Assembly (NCBI GenBank): GCA_050012355.1
Contig: JBEKHI010000102.1
Coordinates: 1-21,542 of the forward strand
DNA length: 21,542 nucleotides
DNA from: JBEKHI01 sp050012355
Lineage (GTDB): Bacteria; Actinomycetota; Actinomycetes; Streptosporangiales; Streptosporangiaceae
Direction: 5' to 3'
Numbering within the stretch: position 1 is the stretch's first letter; every line of letters starts with the position of its first letter. Of the stretch, positions 1-7,754 are shown one piece after another. Both the position numbers and the translations under genes were made by a program. The notes under the pieces were generated by a model. The model saw only the letters and a program-made list of their open reading frames with translations, did no database searches and was not told where the DNA came from.

Positions 1-200
1 TGATCGGACCGCAGACGGCCAAGACCGCCACCGAGTACGGGCTCCGGGTCGACGTCGAGGCGCCCAGGCCCTCGGCAGCCGATCTGGTTGACGCGCTGGC
101 CGCCCATGGTGCCCGGCTGCGTTCGGCCGCGCGCGAGGCCGGCGAGGTCTACAAGCGTCCGAGCGAGCGTCGCCGAGGTGGCCGTCGGCGGCTGGGCTGA
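1..200 (+). CDS. hemD: Uroporphyrinogen-III synthase, C-terminal end (partial)
   Basis: Only the last 65 codons are present; the reading frame enters from the left edge and stops with TGA at 198-200. The visible protein begins IGPQTAKTATEYGLRVDV, which resembles the last Rossmann-like segment of HemD, where the linear hydroxymethylbilane is closed to uroporphyrinogen III. It ends in an Arg-rich tail (RPSERRRGGRRRLG), common in actinobacterial HemD proteins, which are often fused behind a uroporphyrinogen methyltransferase domain. Whether such a fusion exists here cannot be seen. It lies 18 bp upstream of hemB on the same strand, as expected for a heme biosynthesis cluster. The family assignment rests on this short C-terminus plus context. 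Confidence 0.8.
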   Translation, partial: IGPQTAKTATEYGLRVDVEAPRPSAADLVDALAAHGARLRSAAREAGEVYKRPSERRRGGRRRLG

Positions 201-205
201 GCGGC

Positions 206-211
206 TAGGCT
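206..211 (+). promoter_or_regulatory. Possible -10 element for a leaderless hemB transcript
   Basis: TAGGCT fits the actinobacterial TAnnnT -10 pattern and ends 7 nt before the hemB ATG, the spacing at which transcription would begin at or next to the start codon. No Shine-Dalgarno sequence precedes this ATG, which suits a leaderless start. No convincing -35 element is visible. Confidence 0.35.
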
Positions 212-218
212 GAACGCT

Positions 219-1202
219 ATGTCCGCGTCGTACCCCATCGTCCGCCCCCGTCGGCTGCGTCGTACCCCGGCGCTGCGCCGTCTGGTCGCCGAGACGGCCC
301 TGCGTCCCGACGACCTGGTCCTGCCGGTATTCGTCAAGGAGGGCATCGCCGAGCCGCAGCCGGTCAGCTCGATGCCCGGCGTCGTGCAGCACACCCGCGA
401 CAGCCTGCGTAAGGCCGCCGCCGAGGCGGCGGACGCTGGCGTGGGCGGGATCATCGTGTTCGGCATACCGTCGGTGAAGGACGATCGCGGGACTCAGGCT
501 GACGACCCCGATGGTGTCTCGCAGCAAGCGCTGGCGGACATCAGGTCCGAGACCGGTGACGAGCTGGTCGTGATGGCGGACCTGTGCCTGTGCGAGTACA
601 CCGACCACGGGCACTGCGGCATCTTGTCCAGCGACGGCCAGGTGCTGAACGACCCGACGCTCGAGCGTTACGCCGCCACCGCCGTCGCGCAGGCCCGGGC
701 CGGTGCCCACGTGGTGGCGCCGTCGGGCATGATGGACGGCCAGGTCGGTGTCATCCGGGCCGCGCTGGATGCCGCGGGTTTCGAGGAGACGGCGATCTGC
801 GCCTACTCGGTGAAGTACGCGTCGGCGTTCTACGGTCCGTTCCGTGAGGCAGCCGAGGGCGCGCCGAAGTTCGGCGACCGGTCCACCCACCAGCAGGATC
901 CGGCCAATGTGGAAGAGTCGCTGCGCGAGGTCGGACTTGACCTGGCGGAAGGCGCGGACATGATCATGATCAAGCCCGCGCTCGCGTACCTCGACGTGAT
1001 CCGCCGCGTTGCCGACGAGGTCCGCGTTCCGGTCGCCGCCTACCAGGTAAGCGGCGAGTTCGCGATGGTCGAGGCCGCGGCGGCGAACGGCTGGCTGGAC
1101 CGGGACAAGACCATCATGGAGACCCTCACCGCGATCCGCCGGGCAGGCGCCGGTTTCGTCCTCACTTACTGGGCCACCGAAGTGGCCCGCCGCCTTGGCT
1201 GA
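219..1202 (+). CDS. hemB: Delta-aminolevulinic acid dehydratase (porphobilinogen synthase)
   Basis: This cytosolic enzyme condenses two 5-aminolevulinate molecules to porphobilinogen, the first common step of heme, siroheme and cobalamin synthesis. The protein is 327 residues, normal for the family. The Schiff-base lysines are visible at K199 (AYSVKYASAFYGPFRE) and K252 (MIMIKPALAY). The metal site has the cysteine-rich form DLCLCEYTDHGHCG, giving Cys123, Cys125 and Cys133, so this is predicted to be a zinc-type rather than a magnesium-type HemB. The motif VAPSGMMDGQVG lies at 166-177. The ATG at 219 is the first start, has no Shine-Dalgarno sequence and follows a TAGGCT -10-like element. The gene sits between hemD and, one gene further on, hemL. 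Confidence 0.97.
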   Translation: MSASYPIVRPRRLRRTPALRRLVAETALRPDDLVLPVFVKEGIAEPQPVSSMPGVVQHTRDSLRKAAAEAADAGVGGIIVFGIPSVKDDRGTQADDPDGVSQQALADIRSETGDELVVMADLCLCEYTDHGHCGILSSDGQVLNDPTLERYAATAVAQARAGAHVVAPSGMMDGQVGVIRAALDAAGFEETAICAYSVKYASAFYGPFREAAEGAPKFGDRSTHQQDPANVEESLREVGLDLAEGADMIMIKPALAYLDVIRRVADEVRVPVAAYQVSGEFAMVEAAAANGWLDRDKTIMETLTAIRRAGAGFVLTYWATEVARRLG

Positions 1203-1234
1203 TTACCTGAACGAATCGTGCTTATGGCCCTACC

Positions 1235-1285
1235 ATGAGTGACTACGGGCTGGGGGCGTTAAAGCGCTTGAAACGTCTCGGATAA
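1235..1285 (+). other. Candidate 16-codon mini-ORF between hemB and the prim-pol gene
   Basis: ATG at 1235 opens a 16-residue frame, MSDYGLGALKRLKRLG, closed by TAA at 1283. The peptide is basic and Leu-rich at its C-terminus and uses a TTA leucine codon, which is rare in DNA of this composition. No Shine-Dalgarno sequence precedes it; TATGGC at 1223-1228 is a weak -10-like sequence. Chance occurrence is quite possible. Confidence 0.2.
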
Positions 1286-1288
1286 ATT
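1259..1288 (+). promoter_or_regulatory. Possible promoter for prim-pol-like gene and hemL
   Basis: TTAAAG (1259-1264) and TAAATT (1283-1288) are 18 bp apart in a locally AT-richer stretch of the 169-bp gap after hemB. The gap also contains the near-palindrome AAGCGCTT (1262-1269). The match to consensus is moderate. This promoter would overlap the candidate mini-ORF at 1235-1285. Confidence 0.25.
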
Positions 1289-1371
1289 AGCGTCAACCGG
1301 GCGGGCGGCCAGGTTCAGGCACCAGGGGCACAGGCGCCGTAGGCGGGTGCCAGAGGCAGGGAGTTCGGTCA

Positions 1372-2061
1372 ATGGTGGTTGGTGTGCGGCGTCGTAGCCG
1401 CCGGGCGGCGGCGGAGCAGCAAGAGCCGGTAGGCACGGAGGCGGAACGTTACGCCGCCATGGGCTGGCCAGTGTGCACCGGCTCGCAGCTCACCCGCGGG
1501 CTGCACGGTACTACTGAACATGGCCGCGCGTGCTCCTGCGACCGGGTAGGTTGTCCAGCCCCGGGAGCACATCCCGCGTCTCCCGCCTGGCAGATGCAAG
1601 CCACGGTAGACCTCACCACGATCAGGCAGTGGTGGCAAGTCAACCCGTCCGCGAACGTGATACTCGTTACCGGACGGGTTTTTGATGTCTTGGAGGTTCC
1701 CGCCGTTCCCGGCGCCTCGGCGCTGGCCAAGATGGCGCGGGACAGCGTGGAAACGGGCCCGGTCGCGATGCTCGGCGCGGACACCATGCACTTCTACGTC
1801 ACGACCAGGGGCGCTCCGGTCGACGAGGACGAATGGTGGTCCTGCGGCCTGGACTGCTCGCCGGAGATCGCGACTCCGACCGGCGAGGTAACGTGGCACT
1901 GCCGCGATAGCTTCGTGCTCGGTCCGCCCTCTCGGTACGCGGGAGGGCAGGGCGTCCGGTGGGTCCGCCGTCCCGAGAATCGCTCACTGCCCGACGCGCT
2001 GCGGCTGCTTGAGTATCTGGCTGACGCCGTGGAGGGCTGCGACATGGAGGGATGGAGATGA
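1372..2061 (+). CDS. Primase/polymerase (AEP) N-terminal-domain-like protein
   Basis: A 229-residue protein resembling the N-terminal domain of bifunctional primase/polymerases (archaeo-eukaryotic primase fold). Visible hallmarks are the opening GWPV (31-34), the Cys/His segment CSCDRVGCPAPGAHP (54-68), a tryptophan helix before NPSANVILVTGR (91-102), and a C-terminal WHCRDSFVLGPPSRY (175-189), the usual 'hhPPS' end of the domain. The expected catalytic hhDhDh motif is replaced by FDVLEV (104-109), so polymerase activity is doubtful. There is no helicase domain. The start has a good AGGGAG Shine-Dalgarno sequence 8 nt upstream. Its TGA overlaps the hemL start by 4 bp (ATGA), implying translational coupling. 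Related stand-alone genes near hemL are, as I recall, found in other actinomycetes; the role there is unknown. Confidence 0.75.
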   Translation: MVVGVRRRSRRAAAEQQEPVGTEAERYAAMGWPVCTGSQLTRGLHGTTEHGRACSCDRVGCPAPGAHPASPAWQMQATVDLTTIRQWWQVNPSANVILVTGRVFDVLEVPAVPGASALAKMARDSVETGPVAMLGADTMHFYVTTRGAPVDEDEWWSCGLDCSPEIATPTGEVTWHCRDSFVLGPPSRYAGGQGVRWVRRPENRSLPDALRLLEYLADAVEGCDMEGWR

Positions 2062-3341
2062 CTTCCGAGGAGCTCTTCGCCCGCGCGACCGCGGTCACCC
2101 CCGGAGGCGTGAACTCCCCGGTCCGCGCGTTCGGATCGGTGGGCGGTACACCGCGATTCATGGCGCGCGGCTCGGGACCGTACCTGTACGACGTGGAAGG
2201 CAAGCAGTACGTCGACCTGATCTGCTCCTGGGGCCCGATGATCCTCGGGCACGCTTACCCCGCGGTTACCGAGGCGGTCACCGCCGCGGCCGCCCGGGGC
2301 ACGTCCTTCGGCGCCGCGACGCCCGGCGAGGTGGAACTCGCCGAGGAGATCGTGGCCAGGACACCGGTCGAGCAGGTGCGCCTGGTGAGCTCGGGCACCG
2401 AGGCGACGATGTCCGCGATCCGGCTGGCTCGCGGGTACACCGGCCGTTCCGTGGTGGTGAAGTTCGCCGGCTGCTACCACGGTCACGTGGACGCGCTGCT
2501 GGCCGCCGCGGGATCCGGGGTCGCCACGTTCGGACTGCCTGACACGCCCGGTGTCACTGGCGCCGCCGCCGCTGACACGATCGTGCTGCCATACAACGAT
2601 ATGGAAGCCATCCGGGCGGCGTTCGCCGAGCGGGGCGACGAGATCGCCTGCGTGATCACCGAAGCCTGCCCGGCCAACATGGGCGTCGTCCCGCCTGAGC
2701 CCGGGTTCAACGAGGCGCTCGCCGAACTGACCCGCCAATCCGGCGCGCTGCTGGTCATGGACGAGGTGCTGACCGGCTTCCGTATCTCGCGGTCCGGCTG
2801 GTACGGGGTGGACGGCGTGGCGGGCGACCTGGTGACCTTCGGGAAGGTGATGGGCGGCGGGCTCCCCGCCGCCGCGTTCGGCGGCCGCGCCGAGATCATG
2901 TCGCGGCTCGCGCCAGTGGGCCCGGTCTACCAGGCGGGCACCCTGTCCGGCAATCCGCTGGCCACCGCGGCCGGACTGACCACGCTGCGCGCGTGCACCC
3001 CGGAGGTCTACGCGGCGGTCGACTCGTTCTCCGAGTCGCTGCGCAAGCTCACCGGCGAAGCACTCGCCGCGGCGGGGGTCCCGTACTTCATGTCGGTCGC
3101 CGGGAACCTGTTCTCGGTGTTTTTCGGTATCACCGAGCCGGTGACCAATTTCACTGAGGCGAAGCGGGTGTCGTCGCCTGCCTACGCCGCGTTCTTCCAC
3201 GCGATGCTCGACCGGGGCGTCTACCTGCCGCCGTCGCCGTACGAGGCCTGGTTCGTCTCCGCCGCGCACGACGAGGCGGCGCTCGCCCGCATCGCTGACG
3301 CCCTTCCGGCTGCGGCTCGGGCCGCGGCGGCCGCGCTGTAG
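2058..3341 (+). CDS. hemL: Glutamate-1-semialdehyde 2,1-aminomutase
   Basis: PLP-dependent fold-type-I enzyme that converts glutamate-1-semialdehyde to 5-aminolevulinate, the end of the C5 route to heme. With the chosen start it is 427 residues, standard length. Motifs include TPGGVNSPVRAF (14-25), SSGTEA (111-116), the cofactor-binding MDEV (Asp235), and FGKVMGGGLP with the PLP lysine at K263. ATG 2058 is preferred over ATG 2052 because GGAGGG at 2046-2051 sits 6 nt before it, and it makes a classic ATGA overlap with the preceding stop. The presence of HemL implies the C5 (glutamyl-tRNA) pathway; its partner HemA is not in the window. The next gene starts 11 bp after the stop. Confidence 0.97.
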   Translation: MTSEELFARATAVTPGGVNSPVRAFGSVGGTPRFMARGSGPYLYDVEGKQYVDLICSWGPMILGHAYPAVTEAVTAAAARGTSFGAATPGEVELAEEIVARTPVEQVRLVSSGTEATMSAIRLARGYTGRSVVVKFAGCYHGHVDALLAAAGSGVATFGLPDTPGVTGAAAADTIVLPYNDMEAIRAAFAERGDEIACVITEACPANMGVVPPEPGFNEALAELTRQSGALLVMDEVLTGFRISRSGWYGVDGVAGDLVTFGKVMGGGLPAAAFGGRAEIMSRLAPVGPVYQAGTLSGNPLATAAGLTTLRACTPEVYAAVDSFSESLRKLTGEALAAAGVPYFMSVAGNLFSVFFGITEPVTNFTEAKRVSSPAYAAFFHAMLDRGVYLPPSPYEAWFVSAAHDEAALARIADALPAAARAAAAAL

Positions 3342-3344
3342 GCT
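3339..3344 (+). promoter_or_regulatory. Possible -10 element overlapping the hemL stop
   Basis: TAGGCT, the same hexamer found before hemB, overlaps the hemL stop codon (TAG) and ends 8 nt before the ATG of the phosphatase gene, which lacks a clear Shine-Dalgarno sequence. This could give an internal leaderless transcript for the cytochrome-maturation half of the cluster. No -35 is evident. Confidence 0.3.
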
Positions 3345-3352
3345 GGGGCGCT

Positions 3353-3988
3353 ATGTCTGATACGACTGTGGTTCACCTGCTCAGGCACGGCGAGGTGGAC
3401 AATCCGCGAGGCATCATCTACGGACGGTTGCCCGGTTATCATCTGTCGGCCAACGGGCGCGCGATGGCCCGCGCCGCCGCTGACTATTTCGCCGGCCTGC
3501 CGATAACGGCTCTGTTCGCTTCCCCGCTCGAGCGCGCCCAGGAGACCGCGGCGCCGACGGCTGAGAAGCTTGGGCTCCCCGTCGTCACCGATGAGCGGCT
3601 GATCGAGTCCGAGAACCACTTCGAGGGGATGAGCTTCGGAGTGGGCGACGGGTCGCTACGGCACCCGCGGCACTGGACGGCGATGATGAATCCGCTGCGT
3701 CCGTCGTGGGGCGAGCCCTACGATCACGTGCTGAGCCGGATGGCGGCGGTGGTGGAGCGGGCACGGCTGGCCGCCGAGGGCGCCGAGGCCGTGTGCGTCA
3801 GCCATCAGCTTCCCATCTGGACGACCAGGCGTGGCCTGGAGGGAAAGCGGCTGTGGCACGACCCGCGCAAGCGGCAGTGCGCGCTCGGCAGTGTCACCAG
3901 CTTCACCTATCAGGGCGCGGAGCTGATCGGTATCTCCTATGTTGTGCCGCCCCGGCGTCCCGAGCATGACCTCGATGCGGCACAATAG
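3353..3988 (+). CDS. Histidine phosphatase family protein (phosphoglycerate mutase-like)
   Basis: A 211-residue cytosolic protein of the histidine phosphatase superfamily. The catalytic LLRHGE is at 9-14 (nucleophile His12), with SPLERAQETA (57-66, Arg61), an acidic LIES (83-86) and the second catalytic histidine in VSHQLPIW (His151). All expected active-site residues are present, so it should be an active phosphatase, but the substrate cannot be read from sequence. A true glycolytic mutase is unlikely given the context. A gene of this family stands between hemL and the ResA-like gene in mycobacteria as well (Rv0525 next to Rv0524), suggesting a conserved but undefined link with heme or cytochrome biogenesis. 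The resA-like gene follows after 34 bp. Confidence 0.9.
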   Translation: MSDTTVVHLLRHGEVDNPRGIIYGRLPGYHLSANGRAMARAAADYFAGLPITALFASPLERAQETAAPTAEKLGLPVVTDERLIESENHFEGMSFGVGDGSLRHPRHWTAMMNPLRPSWGEPYDHVLSRMAAVVERARLAAEGAEAVCVSHQLPIWTTRRGLEGKRLWHDPRKRQCALGSVTSFTYQGAELIGISYVVPPRRPEHDLDAAQ

Positions 3989-4022
3989 GGGCTAAGTACT
4001 ACCCCCCGTAGGAGATCGACTA

Positions 4023-4619
4023 GTGCTGAAGCTCAAGCGTCGCACGGCCGTCATCGTGGCGGTCGCGGGCGCTGTGCTCGTAGCCGGGGTCCTCACCGCC
4101 GTCACCTGGTCCGGCGGTGGCACGTCCACCCAGGATGTCAGCTACATCGACGGCAGCACGTCGGCGCTCTATTACGCCGCTGGCCATCGCAAGCTCGCGC
4201 CCGACTTTACCGGGACCACGCTGACCGGCAGCGAGCTCACTCTTTCGAAGTACCGTGACGGCGATGTCCTGGTGCTCAACTTCTGGGGCTCGTGGTGCGT
4301 GCCTTGCCGGGAGGAGACACCGATGCTCGCCGCGATGGCCGCCACGGATGCGAAAGAAGGCAAGAAGATCAAGTTCCTCGGTGTGGATGAGCAGGAGACC
4401 CCGGCGAACGCGGAGGCCTTCGACTCCAGCTTCGGAGTGCAGTACCCGAGCATCAACGACTCGGGAGCGGAGGTCACGCTGGACTTCAGTCCGGTCGTGC
4501 CGATCTCCGCGACCCCCACGACGCTGGTGATCGACTCCACTGGCCGGGTCGCGGGCGCGATCTTCGGTGGGTCGAGCTACGCGGAGCTGTCCGCGCTCCT
4601 GGACCGGATAACAGAATGA
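4023..4619 (+). CDS. resA: ResA/TlpA-type membrane-anchored thiol-disulfide oxidoreductase
   Basis: A 198-residue thioredoxin-fold protein with a short basic N-terminus (KLKRR) and one hydrophobic segment at about 8-28, giving a membrane anchor with the catalytic domain outside. The active site is WGSWCVPC (Cys92, Cys95), in the AhpC/TlpA arrangement after NFWGSW; the cis-proline region is likely ISATPTTLVID near 160-170. ResA-type proteins reduce the CXXCH cysteines of apocytochrome c before heme attachment. The start is GTG 4023 with AGGAG at 4010-4014, 8 nt upstream. The stop overlaps the resB start by 4 bp (ATGA). A ccdA gene, which supplies electrons to such proteins, would often lie between resA and resB and is missing here. 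Confidence 0.92.
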   Translation: MLKLKRRTAVIVAVAGAVLVAGVLTAVTWSGGGTSTQDVSYIDGSTSALYYAAGHRKLAPDFTGTTLTGSELTLSKYRDGDVLVLNFWGSWCVPCREETPMLAAMAATDAKEGKKIKFLGVDEQETPANAEAFDSSFGVQYPSINDSGAEVTLDFSPVVPISATPTTLVIDSTGRVAGAIFGGSSYAELSALLDRITE

Positions 4620-6274
4620 CCGACACGCGTGAAGAAGTAACCCCCACGCTGGATATCGCGGAGACCACGGCCGGTGGCCCGCCGCCGTCGTTTGGCCTAA
4701 CAGGCCAGCTCGGCTGGGCCTGGCGGACGCTGACGTCAATGCGTACCGCGCTGGTCTTGCTGTTCTTGCTGGTGCTGGGCGCGATCCCCGGCTCGATGCT
4801 GCCGCAGGAAGGCACCGATCCCGCGTCGGTGGACCAGTACTTCACCGCGCATCCGGGGCTGGCGCCGTGGCTGAACCACCTCGGGCTGTTCAACGTCTAC
4901 GCGGCGCCGTGGTTCGCCGCGATCTATATCTTGCTGTTCGCCTCGCTCGTCGGGTGCGTGGTGCCGCGGACGTTCAAGCTCGTCGGTTCGGCCCGGTCCC
5001 TTCCGCCGCGAGCGCCGCGCAACGTCGCCCGGCTGCCGCACTCCGCGGTCTACGATGTGCGGCTGCCTTCGGAGCAAGCCATCGACGTCTCCGCGACGCT
5101 GCTTGAGCGGCGCGGGTTCCGGCTGCGCCGGGAGACCGACTGGATCTCCGCCGAGAAGGGGTACCTGCGCGAAGCGGGCAACCTGCTGTTCCACCTGGCG
5201 CTGCTCGGCGTGCTCGTCTCGGTCGCGGTCGGGGGCATCTTCGGCTACAAGGCCGACAAGGTACTCGTCGCCGGTCAGTCCTTCGCCGACACGGCCAGCT
5301 CGCTGGATGAGTTCCACCCCGGTCGGCTGGTCAGCGATAGCGACCTGGCGCCGTTCACGATGTCGCTGAAGTCGTTCGAGGCGACCTATTACACCAGTGG
5401 CAGCGACGAGGGTGAGCCGCAGTCGTACGACGCGTACGTTAACTACACCGCGAGTCCTGGTGCCGCGTCGAAGTCCTACGACCTGCGGGTCAATGAGCCG
5501 CTGCGGGTGGACGGCACCAAGGTGTACCTGATCGGGCACGGGTTCGCCCCCGAGTTCAAGGTCACCGACGCCGCGGGCAAGGTCGTTTACGACCAGGCCA
5601 CCGTGTTCATCCCGGACGCGTCGGCGAACTACATCTCGCAGGGCGTGGTGAAGGTCCCGGACGCCTCGCCCGAGCAACTCGGCTTCGCCGGTGTCTTCGC
5701 GCCCACCGCGGCCGAGACGAAGAGCGGCACGCTCGAGTCCATCTGGGCGGCGGCCCTCGACCCGGTGGTGTCGCTGATCGCCTACCAGGGCAACCTCGAC
5801 ATGAACTCCGGCTCGCCCCAGTCGGTCTACCAGCTGGACACGTCGCAGATGCACAAGATCACCTCGTCGGCGAAGGTGCTGGCACCGGGACAGAGCTGGA
5901 AGCTCCCCGGCTACGGCACGGTCACCTTCGAGGGCTACCAGCAGTGGATCTCGCTGCAGGTGACTTACGATCCGGGCCAGCTCTCCGCGCTGATCTGCGG
6001 CATGCTGGCGCTCTGCGGTCTGGTGCTGTCATTCCTCGTGCGGCGTCGCCGCGTGTTTGTCCGGACGGACGAGGCCGGGTCCGGCTCGGTCGTCAGTTTC
6101 GGAGGACTCGCGCGGACCGACGCCAGTGGCGGGTTCGCGGAGGAGTTCGTCGAGCTCGCTAACGACATGCTCGCTGCCCACCGCGGCGCTGAGCCTGATC
6201 AACAACCCCCCTCCGAGGCAGAACCACCGCCCTCTCAGGCAGACCCATCGCCTTCTCAAGCAGATGGAGAGTGA
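4616..6274 (+). CDS. resB: Cytochrome c biogenesis protein ResB
   Basis: A 552-residue membrane protein of system II cytochrome c maturation. It forms the heme-handling and ligation complex with CcsB/CcsA. The N-terminus is Pro/Thr-rich and cytosolic, followed by hydrophobic segments near 42-62 (MRTALVLLFLLVLGAIPGSM), 95-118 (PWFAAIYILLFASLVGCVV) and 190-210 (AGNLLFHLALLGVLVSVAVGG). A large extracytoplasmic domain of about 230 residues comes next, then a final membrane helix near 450-472 (LSALICGMLALCGLVLSFLV) and a cytosolic tail ending in a low-complexity Pro/Ser/Gln stretch. This topology is typical of ResB. It is coupled to resA by an ATGA overlap and lies 6 bp before ccsB. Confidence 0.95.
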   Translation: MTDTREEVTPTLDIAETTAGGPPPSFGLTGQLGWAWRTLTSMRTALVLLFLLVLGAIPGSMLPQEGTDPASVDQYFTAHPGLAPWLNHLGLFNVYAAPWFAAIYILLFASLVGCVVPRTFKLVGSARSLPPRAPRNVARLPHSAVYDVRLPSEQAIDVSATLLERRGFRLRRETDWISAEKGYLREAGNLLFHLALLGVLVSVAVGGIFGYKADKVLVAGQSFADTASSLDEFHPGRLVSDSDLAPFTMSLKSFEATYYTSGSDEGEPQSYDAYVNYTASPGAASKSYDLRVNEPLRVDGTKVYLIGHGFAPEFKVTDAAGKVVYDQATVFIPDASANYISQGVVKVPDASPEQLGFAGVFAPTAAETKSGTLESIWAAALDPVVSLIAYQGNLDMNSGSPQSVYQLDTSQMHKITSSAKVLAPGQSWKLPGYGTVTFEGYQQWISLQVTYDPGQLSALICGMLALCGLVLSFLVRRRRVFVRTDEAGSGSVVSFGGLARTDASGGFAEEFVELANDMLAAHRGAEPDQQPPSEAEPPPSQADPSPSQADGE

Positions 6275-6280
6275 AGGCCC

Positions 6281-7306
6281 GTGTCCGTTAACTCAACTTT
6301 GGCCAACGTAAGCGGCGATTTCCTGATCTTCGCGATCGTCGTCTACTCGCTCGCGGTGCTGGCGTTCGCCGGGGACTTCGCGTTCGGCCGGCCCCGGCGT
6401 TCGGCCGCGGCGGCGACCAAGCGTGTCCAGGTTCCCCAGCTAGCCACGGTGGGTGCCCCTGCCGTCGGCTCCGACGGCGGATCAGTCCCCGCCGCTCCGC
6501 GGGAAGACGTCCCTGAGCGGCGGCCGACGCTGTGGCGCGCCGCGCGGGACGCGGGCTCCTGGGTGGTCGCCGGGCTGGTGCTGTCCACCATCGGTGTCAC
6601 CGCCCACGTGATCGCGGTGGTCACCCGCGGACTGGCCGTGCACCGGGTGCCGTGGGGCAACATGTACGAGTTCGTCGTCGCGCTCACCTGCGTCGCGGCG
6701 ATCTTCTTCCTCGGCGTGATGCTCAAGTACCGGGCCTGGGCGCTCGGCGTGTTCGTGATGGGCACGCTGGTCGTCGCGCTCGGCCTTGCCCAGACGCTCA
6801 TCTACACCGCGGCCGGGCCATTGGTACCGGCGCTCCAGTCGTACTGGCTCGCCATTCACGTGGCCGCGATGGCGCTGTCGACCGGTATCTTCTTCGTCGC
6901 CGCCGTGCTCGGCATCATCTACCTGTGGACCGAGCGGCAGTCACGCAAGGGCACCGAGACGATGAACGGCATCCTCGCGCGGCTGCCCGCTAAGGAACAG
7001 CTCGACCGGCTGACCTACCGGACGGTGGTCTTCGGCTTCCCGGTGTGGACGTTCGGCGTGATCGCCGGCGCGATCTGGGCAGACCAGGCATGGGGCCGTT
7101 ACTGGGGCTGGGACCCGGTCGAGACCTGGGCGTTCATCACCTGGGTGCTGTACGCCGCGTTCCTGCACGCCCGGGCGACGGCCGGCTGGCGCGGGCGCCG
7201 CGCGCACTACGTCCAGCTGCTCGGGTTCGCCAGCTTGATGTTCAACATCTTCGTCGTTCAGACGCTCCTCACCGGACTGCACTCTTACGCGGGCCTGCCC
7301 GGCTGA
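6281..7306 (+). CDS. ccsB: Cytochrome c biogenesis protein CcsB (CcsA/CcmC-type heme handling)
   Basis: A 341-residue multi-spanning membrane protein. The tryptophan-rich heme-binding loop is intact, WGRYWGWDPVETW at about 271-283, and candidate heme-ligand histidines are visible at His193 (YWLAIHVAAM) and His334 (TGLHSYAG), with another in the TAHVIAVV helix (His109). This is the subunit that presents heme to apocytochrome on the outer face together with ResB. Residues 38-88 form a low-complexity cytosolic linker after the first helix, a common actinobacterial insertion. The start is GTG at 6281 with AAGG and GGAG upstream overlapping the resB stop. It is the last gene of the run; the next gene is convergent, 26 bp away. 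Confidence 0.95.
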   Translation: MSVNSTLANVSGDFLIFAIVVYSLAVLAFAGDFAFGRPRRSAAAATKRVQVPQLATVGAPAVGSDGGSVPAAPREDVPERRPTLWRAARDAGSWVVAGLVLSTIGVTAHVIAVVTRGLAVHRVPWGNMYEFVVALTCVAAIFFLGVMLKYRAWALGVFVMGTLVVALGLAQTLIYTAAGPLVPALQSYWLAIHVAAMALSTGIFFVAAVLGIIYLWTERQSRKGTETMNGILARLPAKEQLDRLTYRTVVFGFPVWTFGVIAGAIWADQAWGRYWGWDPVETWAFITWVLYAAFLHARATAGWRGRRAHYVQLLGFASLMFNIFVVQTLLTGLHSYAGLPG

Positions 7307-7332
7307 CGCTGTGCCGTTCCGGACACGCTAGC

Positions 7333-7665
7333 TCAGGCCCGGTCCTCGCCGTGGATCAGCTTGTCAAGCTCGCTAAGGAACTCGGGATCGTCATCCGGCC
7401 CGCAGGGTATCGCCGCCTCGGCGCGGAACCGGCCGGCCGGATGACGGGCCACCGCCTCGTCGGCGGCGGTCCACCGGCGAGCACGTCGTCGCCTGGTCAC
7501 CAGCCACGCCACCGCTCCGAAGATAAGCGTCACGGTGATTAGCGTGAACCACACTCTTTTACTCCGGCCCCGGAACGCTCCTGCGGGCGTCAGAGCCACG
7601 TCAGTCAGGCTATACAACCAGCAACCAGTCAGAAACAGGACAAACAGGGCGATAGCCAGCAGCAT
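7333..7665 (-). CDS. PLDc_N-like small membrane protein
   Basis: A 110-residue protein with two hydrophobic helices (about 1-20 and 40-58), an Arg-rich stretch RRRRARRW after the second helix, and an acidic tail GPDDDPEFLSELDKLIHG. The layout, with a lysine or arginine before FTLITVTLIFGAVAWLV and a 'PDDDPEFL' tail, fits the PLDc_N family of small actinobacterial membrane proteins, whose function is unknown and which lack the phospholipase catalytic HKD motif. The start is ATG 7665 with only a weak Shine-Dalgarno sequence. It is convergent with ccsB and divergent from the metallopeptidase gene. The family call rests on layout rather than on a strong motif. Confidence 0.7.
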   Translation of the reverse strand: MLLAIALFVLFLTGCWLYSLTDVALTPAGAFRGRSKRVWFTLITVTLIFGAVAWLVTRRRRARRWTAADEAVARHPAGRFRAEAAIPCGPDDDPEFLSELDKLIHGEDRA

Positions 7666-7754
7666 GGCGGAAGCCTAACTCCAGGTCAGGGTGGTCCGGG
7701 GTGTATTTGGCAACTTTCACCACCAGTCAGCCCAGTCGCTATCCATCACGTCGG

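Noticed and set aside
1794..3269. A 491-codon open frame on the minus strand opposite hemL
   Set aside because: It is antisense to a clear hemL, has an Arg/Gly/His-rich composition with no family pattern, and is expected from GC-rich third positions.
4736..5854. A 372-codon minus-strand frame opposite resB
   Set aside because: Shadow of resB; His/Arg/Gln-rich and without motifs.
7683..7726. GGTGGT...ACCACC inverted repeat in the gap before the metallopeptidase gene
   Set aside because: Six-bp arms with a loop of about 25 nt; too weak to call.
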